Positions 40,731-46,957 of a stretch of 47,203 nucleotides of DNA are shown in pieces. Source of the DNA: Candidatus Dormiibacterota bacterium. Lineage in GTDB: Bacteria; Chloroflexota; Dormibacteria; Dormibacterales; Dormibacteraceae. Within the stretch, counting starts at the first letter, position 1, and every line of letters begins with the position of its first letter. The stretch spans positions 1 through 47,203 of the forward strand of contig CATPBP010000023.1 in the NCBI GenBank assembly GCA_955652675.1, given 5' to 3'. A model generated the notes under the pieces. It was not told the origin of the DNA. It worked only from the letters and a program-made list of their open reading frames with translations, and made no database searches. The position numbers were made by a program, and so were the translations under genes.

Positions 40731-41978
40731 ATGCAGAGACAGCGCTTCGTGATCGTGGGTGCCGGCCTCGCCGGCGGCACCGCCGCCCTCACTCTTCGCC
40801 AGGAGGGCTTCGAGGGCGAGGTGACCCTGCTGGGCGCGGAGTCGCACCCGCCCTACAGCCGGCCGCCGCTGTCGAAGGGATACATGAGGGGAGAGGAGCG
40901 GTTCGAGGACCAGTTGGTGGCCGCCGAGGAGGCCTATGCGAGCCAGGAGATCGACCTCCAACGGGGCGCGCGAGCGGTTCGGATCGACACCGGCGGCAAG
41001 CTCGTCGAGCTGGAAGGCGGCGAGCGCCGGCCCTACGACCGGCTGCTGGTCACGCCGGGCGGCCGCAACCGAAGGCCCGCGGTTCAGGGGATCGAACTGG
41101 AGGGCGTCCTCCAGCTGCGGACGGTGGAGGAGGCAGACCGAATCCGCGCCGCGGCGCGGCCGGGCCGGAGGGCGGTGGTGGTGGGCATGGGCTTCATCGG
41201 CTCCGAGGTGACCGCGTCTTTGCGCCAGCTCGGCGTTGAGGTCACGGCCATCGACGGCAATCGGGCACCGCTGGCGCGCGTGCTGGGCCTGGAGGTGGGT
41301 GAGGTGCTGGCCGGGGTCCACCGCGACCACGGCGTGGAGCTTCTCCGCGAAGACTCGGTGGCCGCGTTCGAAGGAAGCGGACGGGTGGAGCGGGTCCGCA
41401 CCGCGGCCGGCCGGGTGATCGACTGCCACTTCGTGGTCGTAGGGGTCGGGATCGTGCCCAACGTGGAGCTCCTCTCGGCGGCGGGGGCCGCTATGGAGAA
41501 CGGCGTGCTGGTTGACGAGATGTGCCGGACCTCCCTGCCCGGCGTCTATGCGGCAGGAGACATCGCCAACCACTGGCATCCAGTGTTCGGCCGCCTCCGG
41601 GTGGAGCACTGGAACAATGCCTCCAACCAGGGGAGGTCCGCCGCGCTCTCGATGCTCGAGAAGGGTGGGCCCTACGACTACGTGCATTCCTTCTGGTCGG
41701 ACCAGTACGACCAGTCGCTGGAGTACCTGGGCTTCGCCGCCAGCTGGGACCGTCTCGTCTTCAGAGGCTCGCTCGAGAGCCGGCGATTCCTTGCCTTCTA
41801 CCTGCATGAGAATGTCCTGCAGGCGGTCTTCGGGCTGAACCGGGGAGGCGATCCCGAGGATCCCGAGAAGGATGGAGAGCTGAAAGCCTGCCTGCCGCTG
41901 ATCCGCGATCGGATCCGCCTCGATCCCTCTCTCCTCGCGGACGAAGACCACGATCTCAGCGCCTTCACCGTCTCCTGA
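40731..41978 (+). CDS. Ferredoxin/rubredoxin reductase-type FAD-NAD(P)H oxidoreductase
   Basis: 415 residues. FAD motif VIVGAGLAGGTAALTLRQEG, then PPYSRPPLSKGYMRGE typical of ferredoxin reductases of aromatic dioxygenase or P450 chains, NAD(P) motif VVVGMGFIGSEVTASL, the second FAD motif GVYAAGDIANHWHPVFG with RVEHWNNASNQG, and a reductase C-terminal domain (SDQYDQSLEYLGFA). Electrons would pass from NAD(P)H to a [2Fe-2S] protein, but no ferredoxin or oxygenase gene is in the window. ATG 40731 with GAGGTGA ahead is preferred over GTG 40722. Confidence 0.91.
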   Translation: MQRQRFVIVGAGLAGGTAALTLRQEGFEGEVTLLGAESHPPYSRPPLSKGYMRGEERFEDQLVAAEEAYASQEIDLQRGARAVRIDTGGKLVELEGGERRPYDRLLVTPGGRNRRPAVQGIELEGVLQLRTVEEADRIRAAARPGRRAVVVGMGFIGSEVTASLRQLGVEVTAIDGNRAPLARVLGLEVGEVLAGVHRDHGVELLREDSVAAFEGSGRVERVRTAAGRVIDCHFVVVGVGIVPNVELLSAAGAAMENGVLVDEMCRTSLPGVYAAGDIANHWHPVFGRLRVEHWNNASNQGRSAALSMLEKGGPYDYVHSFWSDQYDQSLEYLGFAASWDRLVFRGSLESRRFLAFYLHENVLQAVFGLNRGGDPEDPEKDGELKACLPLIRDRIRLDPSLLADEDHDLSAFTVS

Positions 41979-42028
41979 TCCGGCTCAATCTTCGCCTCGG
42001 CCGGGTCTGCGAACGGATGTTCCACGTT

Positions 42029-42712
42029 TTACAAGGTCGCTGCTGTCAGCCGTACGCCGAGCTCGTCCCTCGAGACGGGCATGGCGAAGTCGAACCGGTC
42101 GGCGGCGAGTGCCAGCTCCAGGTCGGAGGCCGGAAATCCGGGCCAGCCGCCGGCCATGAGCTCGGCGTGACGCGGGCTCTTACGCAGGGGGCGGAGCAGC
42201 TGCTCGAGGTCGCAGCGCCGGCCGGAGAGCATCGCCTCCAGGTAGTCCGCGCAGGCTCGGTCCTCGGAGTGGCCGCGGTCGGCGCCCGAGGCTACCAGCG
42301 TCACCACCTCCGGGGCGGCCTCCCTGATGGTTGTGGCCGTGGCCCTGGCCACAACCAGGCCGGCAGCGTAGAGCCGCTCGGCGCGTCCCGCCGCCACCAC
42401 GCATTGTGTCCCCGAGCTGCTGCGCTGGACCAGCACCCTGCCGCGCAGGTCCAGGTCGCGAATCATCGTCGGTGAGTTGCTGATAGCGATCCCCGGCACC
42501 GGCAGTCCCTCCACCTCTGCGGAGACAATCGCTCCCGGCAGCCGGGCCGCCAGCGCCCGGGCCTCATCCACCTCGGCTACCAGCCGGCACTCGGCCGCCC
42601 CGCCGGCCAGAGCATAGGCGCTGACCGTGAAGGCGCGCAGCACGTCGATGACGACTACGGTGCCCCCAGCGGATCGCGCGCCCTCCAGTCCGCCGGCGTG
42701 CACCACCCGCAT
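42029..42712 (-). CDS. comB: ComB-family 2-phosphosulfolactate phosphatase
   Basis: 227 residues. TVVVIDVLRAFTVSAYALAG, the SNSPTMIRDL motif, VQRSSSGTQCVVAAGRAERL and LVASGADRGHSEDRACADYL match ComB, a Mg-dependent phosphatase known from coenzyme M synthesis and found in many bacteria with other probable substrates. It begins 3 bases after the ornithine cyclodeaminase-family stop, so the two are coupled. Since coenzyme M synthesis is unlikely here, sulfolactate or another phosphate ester is a guess only. Confidence 0.9.
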   Translation of the reverse strand: MRVVHAGGLEGARSAGGTVVVIDVLRAFTVSAYALAGGAAECRLVAEVDEARALAARLPGAIVSAEVEGLPVPGIAISNSPTMIRDLDLRGRVLVQRSSSGTQCVVAAGRAERLYAAGLVVARATATTIREAAPEVVTLVASGADRGHSEDRACADYLEAMLSGRRCDLEQLLRPLRKSPRHAELMAGGWPGFPASDLELALAADRFDFAMPVSRDELGVRLTAATL

Positions 42713-42715
42713 GCG

Positions 42716-43681
42716 CTACAACGCTACGGCCTGTCCGCCTCCCTCGCGCAGCGCCCGGCGGTAGACCAGGCCGGCGGCGGCGGCATCCTCCACCGCGTGG
42801 CCCATCGACTTGTAGACGGTGATCTCGCTGGCGTCCCGCCGGCCGGGGGAGCTGGCCGCCACCACCTCGCCCAGCTCGGTTGCCTCGGCCGGGTCGACGC
42901 CGGCCAGGTCGGCCGCGCCCGCAGGAGGCGGCTGGAAGGCCACGCGGGACTCCACGAACAGCCGGCCCCGGCGGACGGTCTCGGCGTCCAGCTCGGGCCC
43001 CGTCTGGTTGGATCCCACCGAGGTGACGTGGGCGCCGGCGGAGAGCCAGGAGAACTGGAGGACCGGTTGCGACGAGTCGGTGCAGCAGCAGACCACGTCG
43101 GCTCCCAGCACCGCCTCCTCGAAGGACTGCATTGCCCGTGCCCGAGGATTGCTAGAAGCCAGCGCCTGCGCGTGGTCCAGGCTGCGGGAGGCGATCCGGA
43201 CCTCGTGGAAGTCCGCCACCCGCTGCATCGCCTCGAGGTGCGACCGGCCCTGCACGCCGGCCCCCAGGATGGAGAGGACGGCGGCTTCCGGGCGGCCCAG
43301 GAGACGGGCGGAGAGCGCCGAGGCGGCCGCCGTCCGAACCGCCGTGATGTAGGTCCCATCCATGAGCGCGAGCGGCCGTCCGGTCTCCTCGTCGAACAGC
43401 GCGATCAGCGCCTGGTGGGAAGGCAGGCCGCGCGCGTGGTTGCCTGGAAAGACGGTGACCAGCTTGGTCTCCAGGGCCACGCCGGCAACGTAGCCGGGCA
43501 TCGCCGCCAGCAGACCTGACCCGCTCCGCGCCCCCACGCGGGGCGGCACCGAGGTGTTTCCGGCGCTCAGCTCCACAAAGACGGCGGCAAGCGCGTCCAC
43601 CAGCTCGTCGAGGTCCAGCAGTCGCTCCACCTCGGCTCGGCTGAGCACCAGCAGCTCTGAGGGCGCCTGCAGATCGCTCAT
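42716..43681 (-). CDS. Ornithine cyclodeaminase/mu-crystallin family protein
   Basis: 321 residues. N-terminal VLSRAEVERLLDLDELVDAL, substrate-side LETKLVTVFPGN with Lys and HQALIALFDEETGRPLALMD, ITAVRTAAASALSARLL, and the Rossmann motif LSILGAGVQGRSHLEAM. The C-terminal half has VTSVGSNQTGPELDAETV and a conserved-looking SMGHAVEDAAAAGLVYRRAL. Members include ornithine cyclodeaminases, alanine dehydrogenases and ketimine reductases; residues here do not decide among them. Upstream member of a two-gene unit with comB. Confidence 0.9.
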   Translation of the reverse strand: MSDLQAPSELLVLSRAEVERLLDLDELVDALAAVFVELSAGNTSVPPRVGARSGSGLLAAMPGYVAGVALETKLVTVFPGNHARGLPSHQALIALFDEETGRPLALMDGTYITAVRTAAASALSARLLGRPEAAVLSILGAGVQGRSHLEAMQRVADFHEVRIASRSLDHAQALASSNPRARAMQSFEEAVLGADVVCCCTDSSQPVLQFSWLSAGAHVTSVGSNQTGPELDAETVRRGRLFVESRVAFQPPPAGAADLAGVDPAEATELGEVVAASSPGRRDASEITVYKSMGHAVEDAAAAGLVYRRALREGGGQAVAL

Positions 43682-43772
43682 AGGTGGCTCACCCCAAAGC
43701 CTTGTTAGGAGCCTCCGGGCGCACGATGCTCAGGGAGGCGGTCGTCACGCGGCGATGATAATGCCGGGAGCC

Positions 43773-44114
43773 ATGGACCCTCGCCCGCTCGGCTGGGAGC
43801 AGATCGCCGACTGCGGCGCCATGCGCGTGGTCGGCCTCCGGCTGGCGGCGGGCCAGCGAGTGCCCGAGCACCGCAACGCGCTTCCCGTGGCGGTCATCGT
43901 CACCGAGGGAGTGCTCCAGTACGGGGACGCGGGAGGCGTCGGCGCCGTCCGGGCCGGCGAGCTGGTGCTGATCAACCCCGGAGAGCGCCACAGCTACTGG
44001 GCTGAGCAGGAGACCGCGGCCTACCTGGTCTTCGCCGGCCTGCCGGGCGTCCGGGCGCGGCCCTGGAGCCTGAAGCGCCGGGACGAGCCCGAGGCGCCCG
44101 GAGGGCCTAGGTGA
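43773..44114 (+). CDS. Small cupin protein
   Basis: 113 residues, single cupin domain. LAAGQRVPEHRNALPVAVIV provides one His of motif 1, and LVLINPGERHSYWAE the His of motif 2; VRAGELVLINPGE is the usual turn. The usual HxH pair of motif 1 is reduced to one His, so metal binding may be altered. Possible ATGs at 43755 and 43761 lie in the same frame; I chose 43773 because GATAAT at 43757-43762 looks like a -10 element ten bases before it. Ends 8 bases inside the convergent phosphatase gene. Confidence 0.72.
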   Translation: MDPRPLGWEQIADCGAMRVVGLRLAAGQRVPEHRNALPVAVIVTEGVLQYGDAGGVGAVRAGELVLINPGERHSYWAEQETAAYLVFAGLPGVRARPWSLKRRDEPEAPGGPR

Positions 44115-44667
44115 GGTTCCAGCGCTGCAGCAGCCGGCCCCTGTCGCCCTCGATCAGGATGCTGACGGAACCTGTGTCCAGCGCCAGCCGGTCCGCCGCC
44201 ACGACCGCCACCTCCACCCAGGCCACGGCCAGAGTCCGGATGAAATGGCCGTGCGAAAAGGCCGCCACCGCGCCTTCGCTGCCCGCGAGCAGCTGGAAGT
44301 AGGCCTGGGCGCGGGCGTAAACCTGGTCCGGCGTCTCGCCCCCCGGGCAGCCATCCCGGAACAGCTGCCAGTCGGGATTGCGACGGCGGATCTCGGCCGT
44401 CGTCAGCCCTTCGAAGTCGCCATAGTCGAATTCGCGGAGCAGCGGCGTCACGATCTGGTCGGGAAAGCCGGCCAGCTCGGCAGTGCGACGGGCCCGCCGC
44501 ATGTCGCTCGAGTAGACCGCGGTGAACTGAACGCCTTGCAGCCGCTGGCGGAGCCGGCGCGCCTCCTCTTCTCCCTCAGGCAGCAGCGGCAGATCGGTGC
44601 GGCCGGTGTGCTGGCCGCTCTTGCTCCACTCGGTGGCTCCGTGGCGCAGCAGGTAGAGGTCTAGCGT
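44107..44667 (-). CDS. Histidine phosphatase (phosphoglycerate mutase-like) with no canonical start codon
   Basis: About 186 residues. The N-terminal catalytic motif YLLRHGATEWSKSGQHTG, then TDLPLLPEGEEEARRL, AVYSSDMRRARRTAEL, the substrate-side FDYGDFEGLTTAEI and AAFSHGHFIRTLAV with the second catalytic His. Complete cobC/gpmB-type enzyme. No ATG, GTG or TTG exists upstream of the RHG motif in this frame; the nearest initiation-like site is ACG 44667, with GGAG about eight bases ahead, giving an N-terminus M-LDLYLLRHG. It overlaps the stop of the upstream zinc-ribbon gene by 7 bases, consistent with translational coupling. The first canonical codon (ATG 44502) would remove the active site. 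Confidence 0.82.
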   Translation of the reverse strand, partial: TLDLYLLRHGATEWSKSGQHTGRTDLPLLPEGEEEARRLRQRLQGVQFTAVYSSDMRRARRTAELAGFPDQIVTPLLREFDYGDFEGLTTAEIRRRNPDWQLFRDGCPGGETPDQVYARAQAYFQLLAGSEGAVAAFSHGHFIRTLAVAWVEVAVVAADRLALDTGSVSILIEGDRGRLLQRWNLT

Positions 44668-45266
44668 CCGAGTAGCTCCGGCCGCCCTGAGCGAAGCGAT
44701 CGGCCGGCTGCCTCGATCACCGCGCCGGCCCGCAGGCGCTGGCCATGGTGGACGCAGACGATTCCCAGCGCGGCCCGGCGGCCGCTGGCGCCGAGCGCAC
44801 CGTTCACGGCCTGCAGGACACGGTTGGCGGCGTGGGCGGTACCGGCGATGTCCGTGTCAGGCAGCACAGCCAGCATCGAGGGCGGTCTGTGCGCGAGCAC
44901 TCCCGGCGTGTCCACGTCGCGCAGCGTCCCGGCGACCGCCGCCGCCATCATCTTGAGGGTCTCCTCGTGCTGGTCCACGTTCGGCTCCGGGGTCCCGTTG
45001 TCGTGCAGCGGCTCGATCAGCACGATGCCGAGAGGCCGTCCGTATCTGTGAGCCCGGGCCAGCTCGTCCTCCAGCACCGGCCGGATGAAGCGATCGTTGA
45101 AGAGGCCGGTCGCCCGGTCCACGATGTAGAGCGGCTGGGCCTCGGGCTCATCGACGCGGACTCCGCAGCTGGAGCAGAACACGGCAGAGGCCGGGATCTC
45201 CGCTCCACACGCTGCGCAGGTCCGGCTGTCCGATTGACGGCGCCGGAAGAGGTCACCGAGGCGCAT
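44661..45266 (-). CDS. Zinc-ribbon protein with degenerate GGDEF-like domain
   Basis: 201 residues. Basic N-terminus, a four-Cys zinc ribbon (TCAACGAEIPASAVFCSSCG), a linker, then DRATGLFNDRFIRPVLEDEL and ARAHRYGRPLGIVLIEPLHD, which match the start of GGDEF domains. Where GG(D/E)EF should be, the sequence reads HRPPSMLAVLPDTD, so cyclase activity is very unlikely. Downstream LGIVCVHHGQRLRAGAVIEA fits the rest of the fold. It could be a nucleotide sensor or a scaffold. TACTCT ends 9 bases before ATG 45266. The downstream phosphatase is coupled to it. Confidence 0.8.
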   Translation of the reverse strand: MRLGDLFRRRQSDSRTCAACGAEIPASAVFCSSCGVRVDEPEAQPLYIVDRATGLFNDRFIRPVLEDELARAHRYGRPLGIVLIEPLHDNGTPEPNVDQHEETLKMMAAAVAGTLRDVDTPGVLAHRPPSMLAVLPDTDIAGTAHAANRVLQAVNGALGASGRRAALGIVCVHHGQRLRAGAVIEAAGRSLRSGRPELLGR

Positions 45267-45275
45267 CGGCCAGTA

Positions 45276-45281
45276 AGAGTA
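45276..45281 (-). promoter_or_regulatory. -10 element (TACTCT) for the zinc-ribbon gene
   Basis: On the minus strand TACTCT ends 9 bases before ATG 45266; there is no ribosome binding site. Confidence 0.35.
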
Positions 45282-45316
45282 TCAGCGGTCTTCCGGGCGG
45301 CATGCCGACTATGGCT

Positions 45317-45336
45317 GACTGTCCAGATCGACAGTC
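45317..45336. promoter_or_regulatory. Inverted repeat upstream of the zinc-ribbon gene
   Basis: GACTGTC-N6-GACAGTC, perfect 7-bp arms with spacer CAGATC, 36 bases upstream of the proposed -10. It has the size and symmetry of a dimeric regulator site. It also lies downstream of hxlR, but no T-tract follows, so a terminator is less likely. The rest of 45267-45505 shows no gene. Confidence 0.45.
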
Positions 45337-45505
45337 TAGTGTCCGGTCAAGGGGATGGGTCGAACTCGTGGCGGCCGCCAGGCGCGACCCGGCCGGCGAG
45401 TGTGGCCGCCATAGCCGGGACCCAGGTTGCAGCCGCTTCTCGGTGGCGAGCAGGGCACGCGCAGGCCATGCTCCGGCGTGGGGGTCGGCGTCAGTGACGA
45501 CGGGA

Positions 45506-45853
45506 CTAGCTGGCGACGACGGAGGTGCTGGCGGCCTGGCCCAGCCAGTCGGCTGCCCAGGCGTCCACGGACGCGATCACCTGCTGGAGGGCGCGTCCCC
45601 TCGGGGTCAAGCGGTAACTGACGCGAACCGGAGGTCCGGGATCGACCAGCCGCTCGACCAGGCCCTCATATTCGAGCTCCCGCAGGCGCTCAGTCAGCAC
45701 CCGGTCGGATATCCCTGGAATGCCCATCAAAAGCTGGTTGAAACGCGCCGGAGCAGGCATCAAAGCCCGCACCACCGCTCCCGTCCAGCGCTTCCCGATG
45801 AGCTCTATCGCTCTCTGAAAAGGCGCGCTGTAGTCAACGCCGGGAGCAGTCAT
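45506..45853 (-). CDS. HxlR-family winged-helix transcriptional regulator
   Basis: 115 residues. FQRAIELIGKRWTGAVVRAL, RFNQLLMGIPGISDRVLTER, LRELEYEGLVERLVDPGPP and VSYRLTPRGRALQQVIASVD are the MarR-like winged helix of HxlR proteins. The Cys common near the N-terminus of redox-sensing members (often CP before the first helix) is absent; the N-terminus reads MTAPGVDYSAPF. It therefore probably senses something other than thiol oxidation. ATG 45853 is 8 bases from a -10 element and next to a palindrome likely to be its operator. Confidence 0.91.
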   Translation of the reverse strand: MTAPGVDYSAPFQRAIELIGKRWTGAVVRALMPAPARFNQLLMGIPGISDRVLTERLRELEYEGLVERLVDPGPPVRVSYRLTPRGRALQQVIASVDAWAADWLGQAASTSVVAS

Positions 45854-45861
45854 GGCGGGTA

Positions 45862-45894
45862 ATTCTATGTGCTGTGTGGTGGTTCTTCCACCAC
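45862..45894 (-). promoter_or_regulatory. hxlR promoter with palindromic operator candidate
   Basis: Minus-strand TAGAAT (45867-45862) ends 8 bases before the hxlR ATG. Nine bases further upstream lies GTGGTGGAAGAACCACCAC (45894-45876), a 7-bp-arm palindrome covering the -35 region, well placed for autorepression. On the plus strand the same hairpin precedes TTGGTTTTT and could instead be read as a terminator, but no plus-strand gene ends here. Confidence 0.5.
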
Positions 45895-46171
45895 TTGGTT
45901 TTTCAAATTGACGAGGTTTTCACCGCGTGTAACGACTGCCTGGCGGGGCCGCGCCGCGCTGGGCGCCAGACGAGAAGGGTCGTAGGGTTGCACCTGCCTT
46001 ATCGCCTCCATTGAACGCTGACGAGGACGTTTCCACCCCACCAGCTCTCTCACGGACCCGGGCAGCTTCCCGAGCTGACCGTCACGCACAACCACCTGGC
46101 GCAGGCCCGCCTGGGTCCGCAGAGCGCCGGGCCGCACGAGGTCTAAAGGTACACGCCGGGGCCCCCGGATG

Positions 46172-46253
46172 GCTGCACAATCATTTGCCGTACTGCGACA
46201 GTTGTACACCGCACTTACATGAATGGATGCCTGTCGTTCGACAATTGTGCAGC
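46172..46253. repeat. Cluster of inverted and direct repeats in the 487-base gap before hxlR
   Basis: GCTGCACAAT (46172-46181) and ATTGTGCAGC (46244-46253) are perfect 10-bp inverted arms 62 bases apart. Inside, CGACAGTTGT (46196-46205) and CGACAATTGT (46239-46248) match at 9 of 10 positions, and TGTCG-TT-CGACA (46232-46243) is a small palindrome. The stretch is visibly less GC-rich than its surroundings. No convincing gene lies in 45854-46340; this looks regulatory. Confidence 0.5.
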
Positions 46254-46340
46254 GCGCGGGCCCTCTGACGTCGAGGCTTCCCCCCAAAGTCCTGAGAGCG
46301 CGTCGCTCTGGACAGCGCCAGCCCGTGGCTGGCCGCGCCC

Positions 46341-46934
46341 TCACGTCTTGCGCTTCAGCTGATCCAGGAGCCAGAGGGCCGAATGGCGCAGCGCGTCGCG
46401 ATCCTCGGGGTCGCCAAGGCCGGCCTCGGTGAGCGCCCCCAGCAGGAGGCGGGCGAGCGGCTCAGGCGAGCGCCGCTCGATTATCCCCACCCGCATCGCC
46501 CCGGCCAGCACGGCCCGCAGCGGGCGCAGGTGATGGGCGGCGTCGATCCGCCGCCACTCCTCCCAGCCCAGCACGCTCGGCCCGTCGACCAGGAGCAGCC
46601 GGCGCGCGGGCGCCTCGGCGCAGACCGCGAGGTACTCGGCGACGCCCAGCTGAAGGCGCTCCCAGGGACCGTCTCCCGCCCCGGCCGCGGCCGCCACCCG
46701 ATCGGCGAGGCGAACCTCTGCGGCCTCGAATGCAGCTCGGAAGAGGTCGCGCTTGTCCCGGAAGTGGTGGTAGAGCGCGCCAGAGGTGACACCGGCCTGG
46801 CGCACCACCGCCTGAGCGGGGACCTGATGAAAACCACTCTCGCCGAAGAGCTCGCCGGCCGCGACCACCAGAGCGGCCCGCGTCGATTCGGCACGCTCAC
46901 GCTGGCTTCTTCTCGGTCGCCGCACCGCGATCAC
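46341..46934 (-). CDS. TetR/AcrR-family transcriptional regulator
   Basis: 197 residues. The N-terminal HTH reads RAALVVAAGELFGESGFHQV, VVRQAGVTSGALYHHFRDKR and DLFRAAFEAAEV, classical TetR. The ligand-binding domain contains a TetR_C-like LLLVDGPSVLGWEEWRRID motif common in actinobacterial regulators. GTG 46934 is 6 bases from TAGTGT (46946-46941). It is divergent from the thioesterase across 19 bases that contain a palindrome, so it very likely represses itself and that gene. Confidence 0.91.
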   Translation of the reverse strand: MIAVRRPRRSQRERAESTRAALVVAAGELFGESGFHQVPAQAVVRQAGVTSGALYHHFRDKRDLFRAAFEAAEVRLADRVAAAAGAGDGPWERLQLGVAEYLAVCAEAPARRLLLVDGPSVLGWEEWRRIDAAHHLRPLRAVLAGAMRVGIIERRSPEPLARLLLGALTEAGLGDPEDRDALRHSALWLLDQLKRKT

Positions 46935-46936
46935 AA

Positions 46937-46957
46937 ACGTACACTACCTATGTATGT
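46937..46957. promoter_or_regulatory. TetR operator and overlapping divergent -10 elements
   Basis: Imperfect palindrome ACGTACAC-TACCT-ATGTATGT (6 of 8 paired positions). Within it are TACACT (46940-46945, 8 bases before ATG 46954) on the plus strand and TAGTGT (46946-46941, 6 bases before GTG 46934) on the minus strand. The right arm includes the first three bases of the thioesterase start codon. A repressor bound here would block both transcripts. Confidence 0.55.

Noticed and set aside
46239-46248. CGACAATTGT considered as a second LexA box
   Set aside because: The left half is CGAC rather than CGAAC, so it does not fit the GAAC-N4-GTTC pattern.
45865-46344. 159-codon minus-strand frame in the gap between tetR and hxlR
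   Set aside because: No recognisable domain, Arg/Pro-rich composition, crosses a repeat cluster and the hxlR operator region; treated as non-coding.
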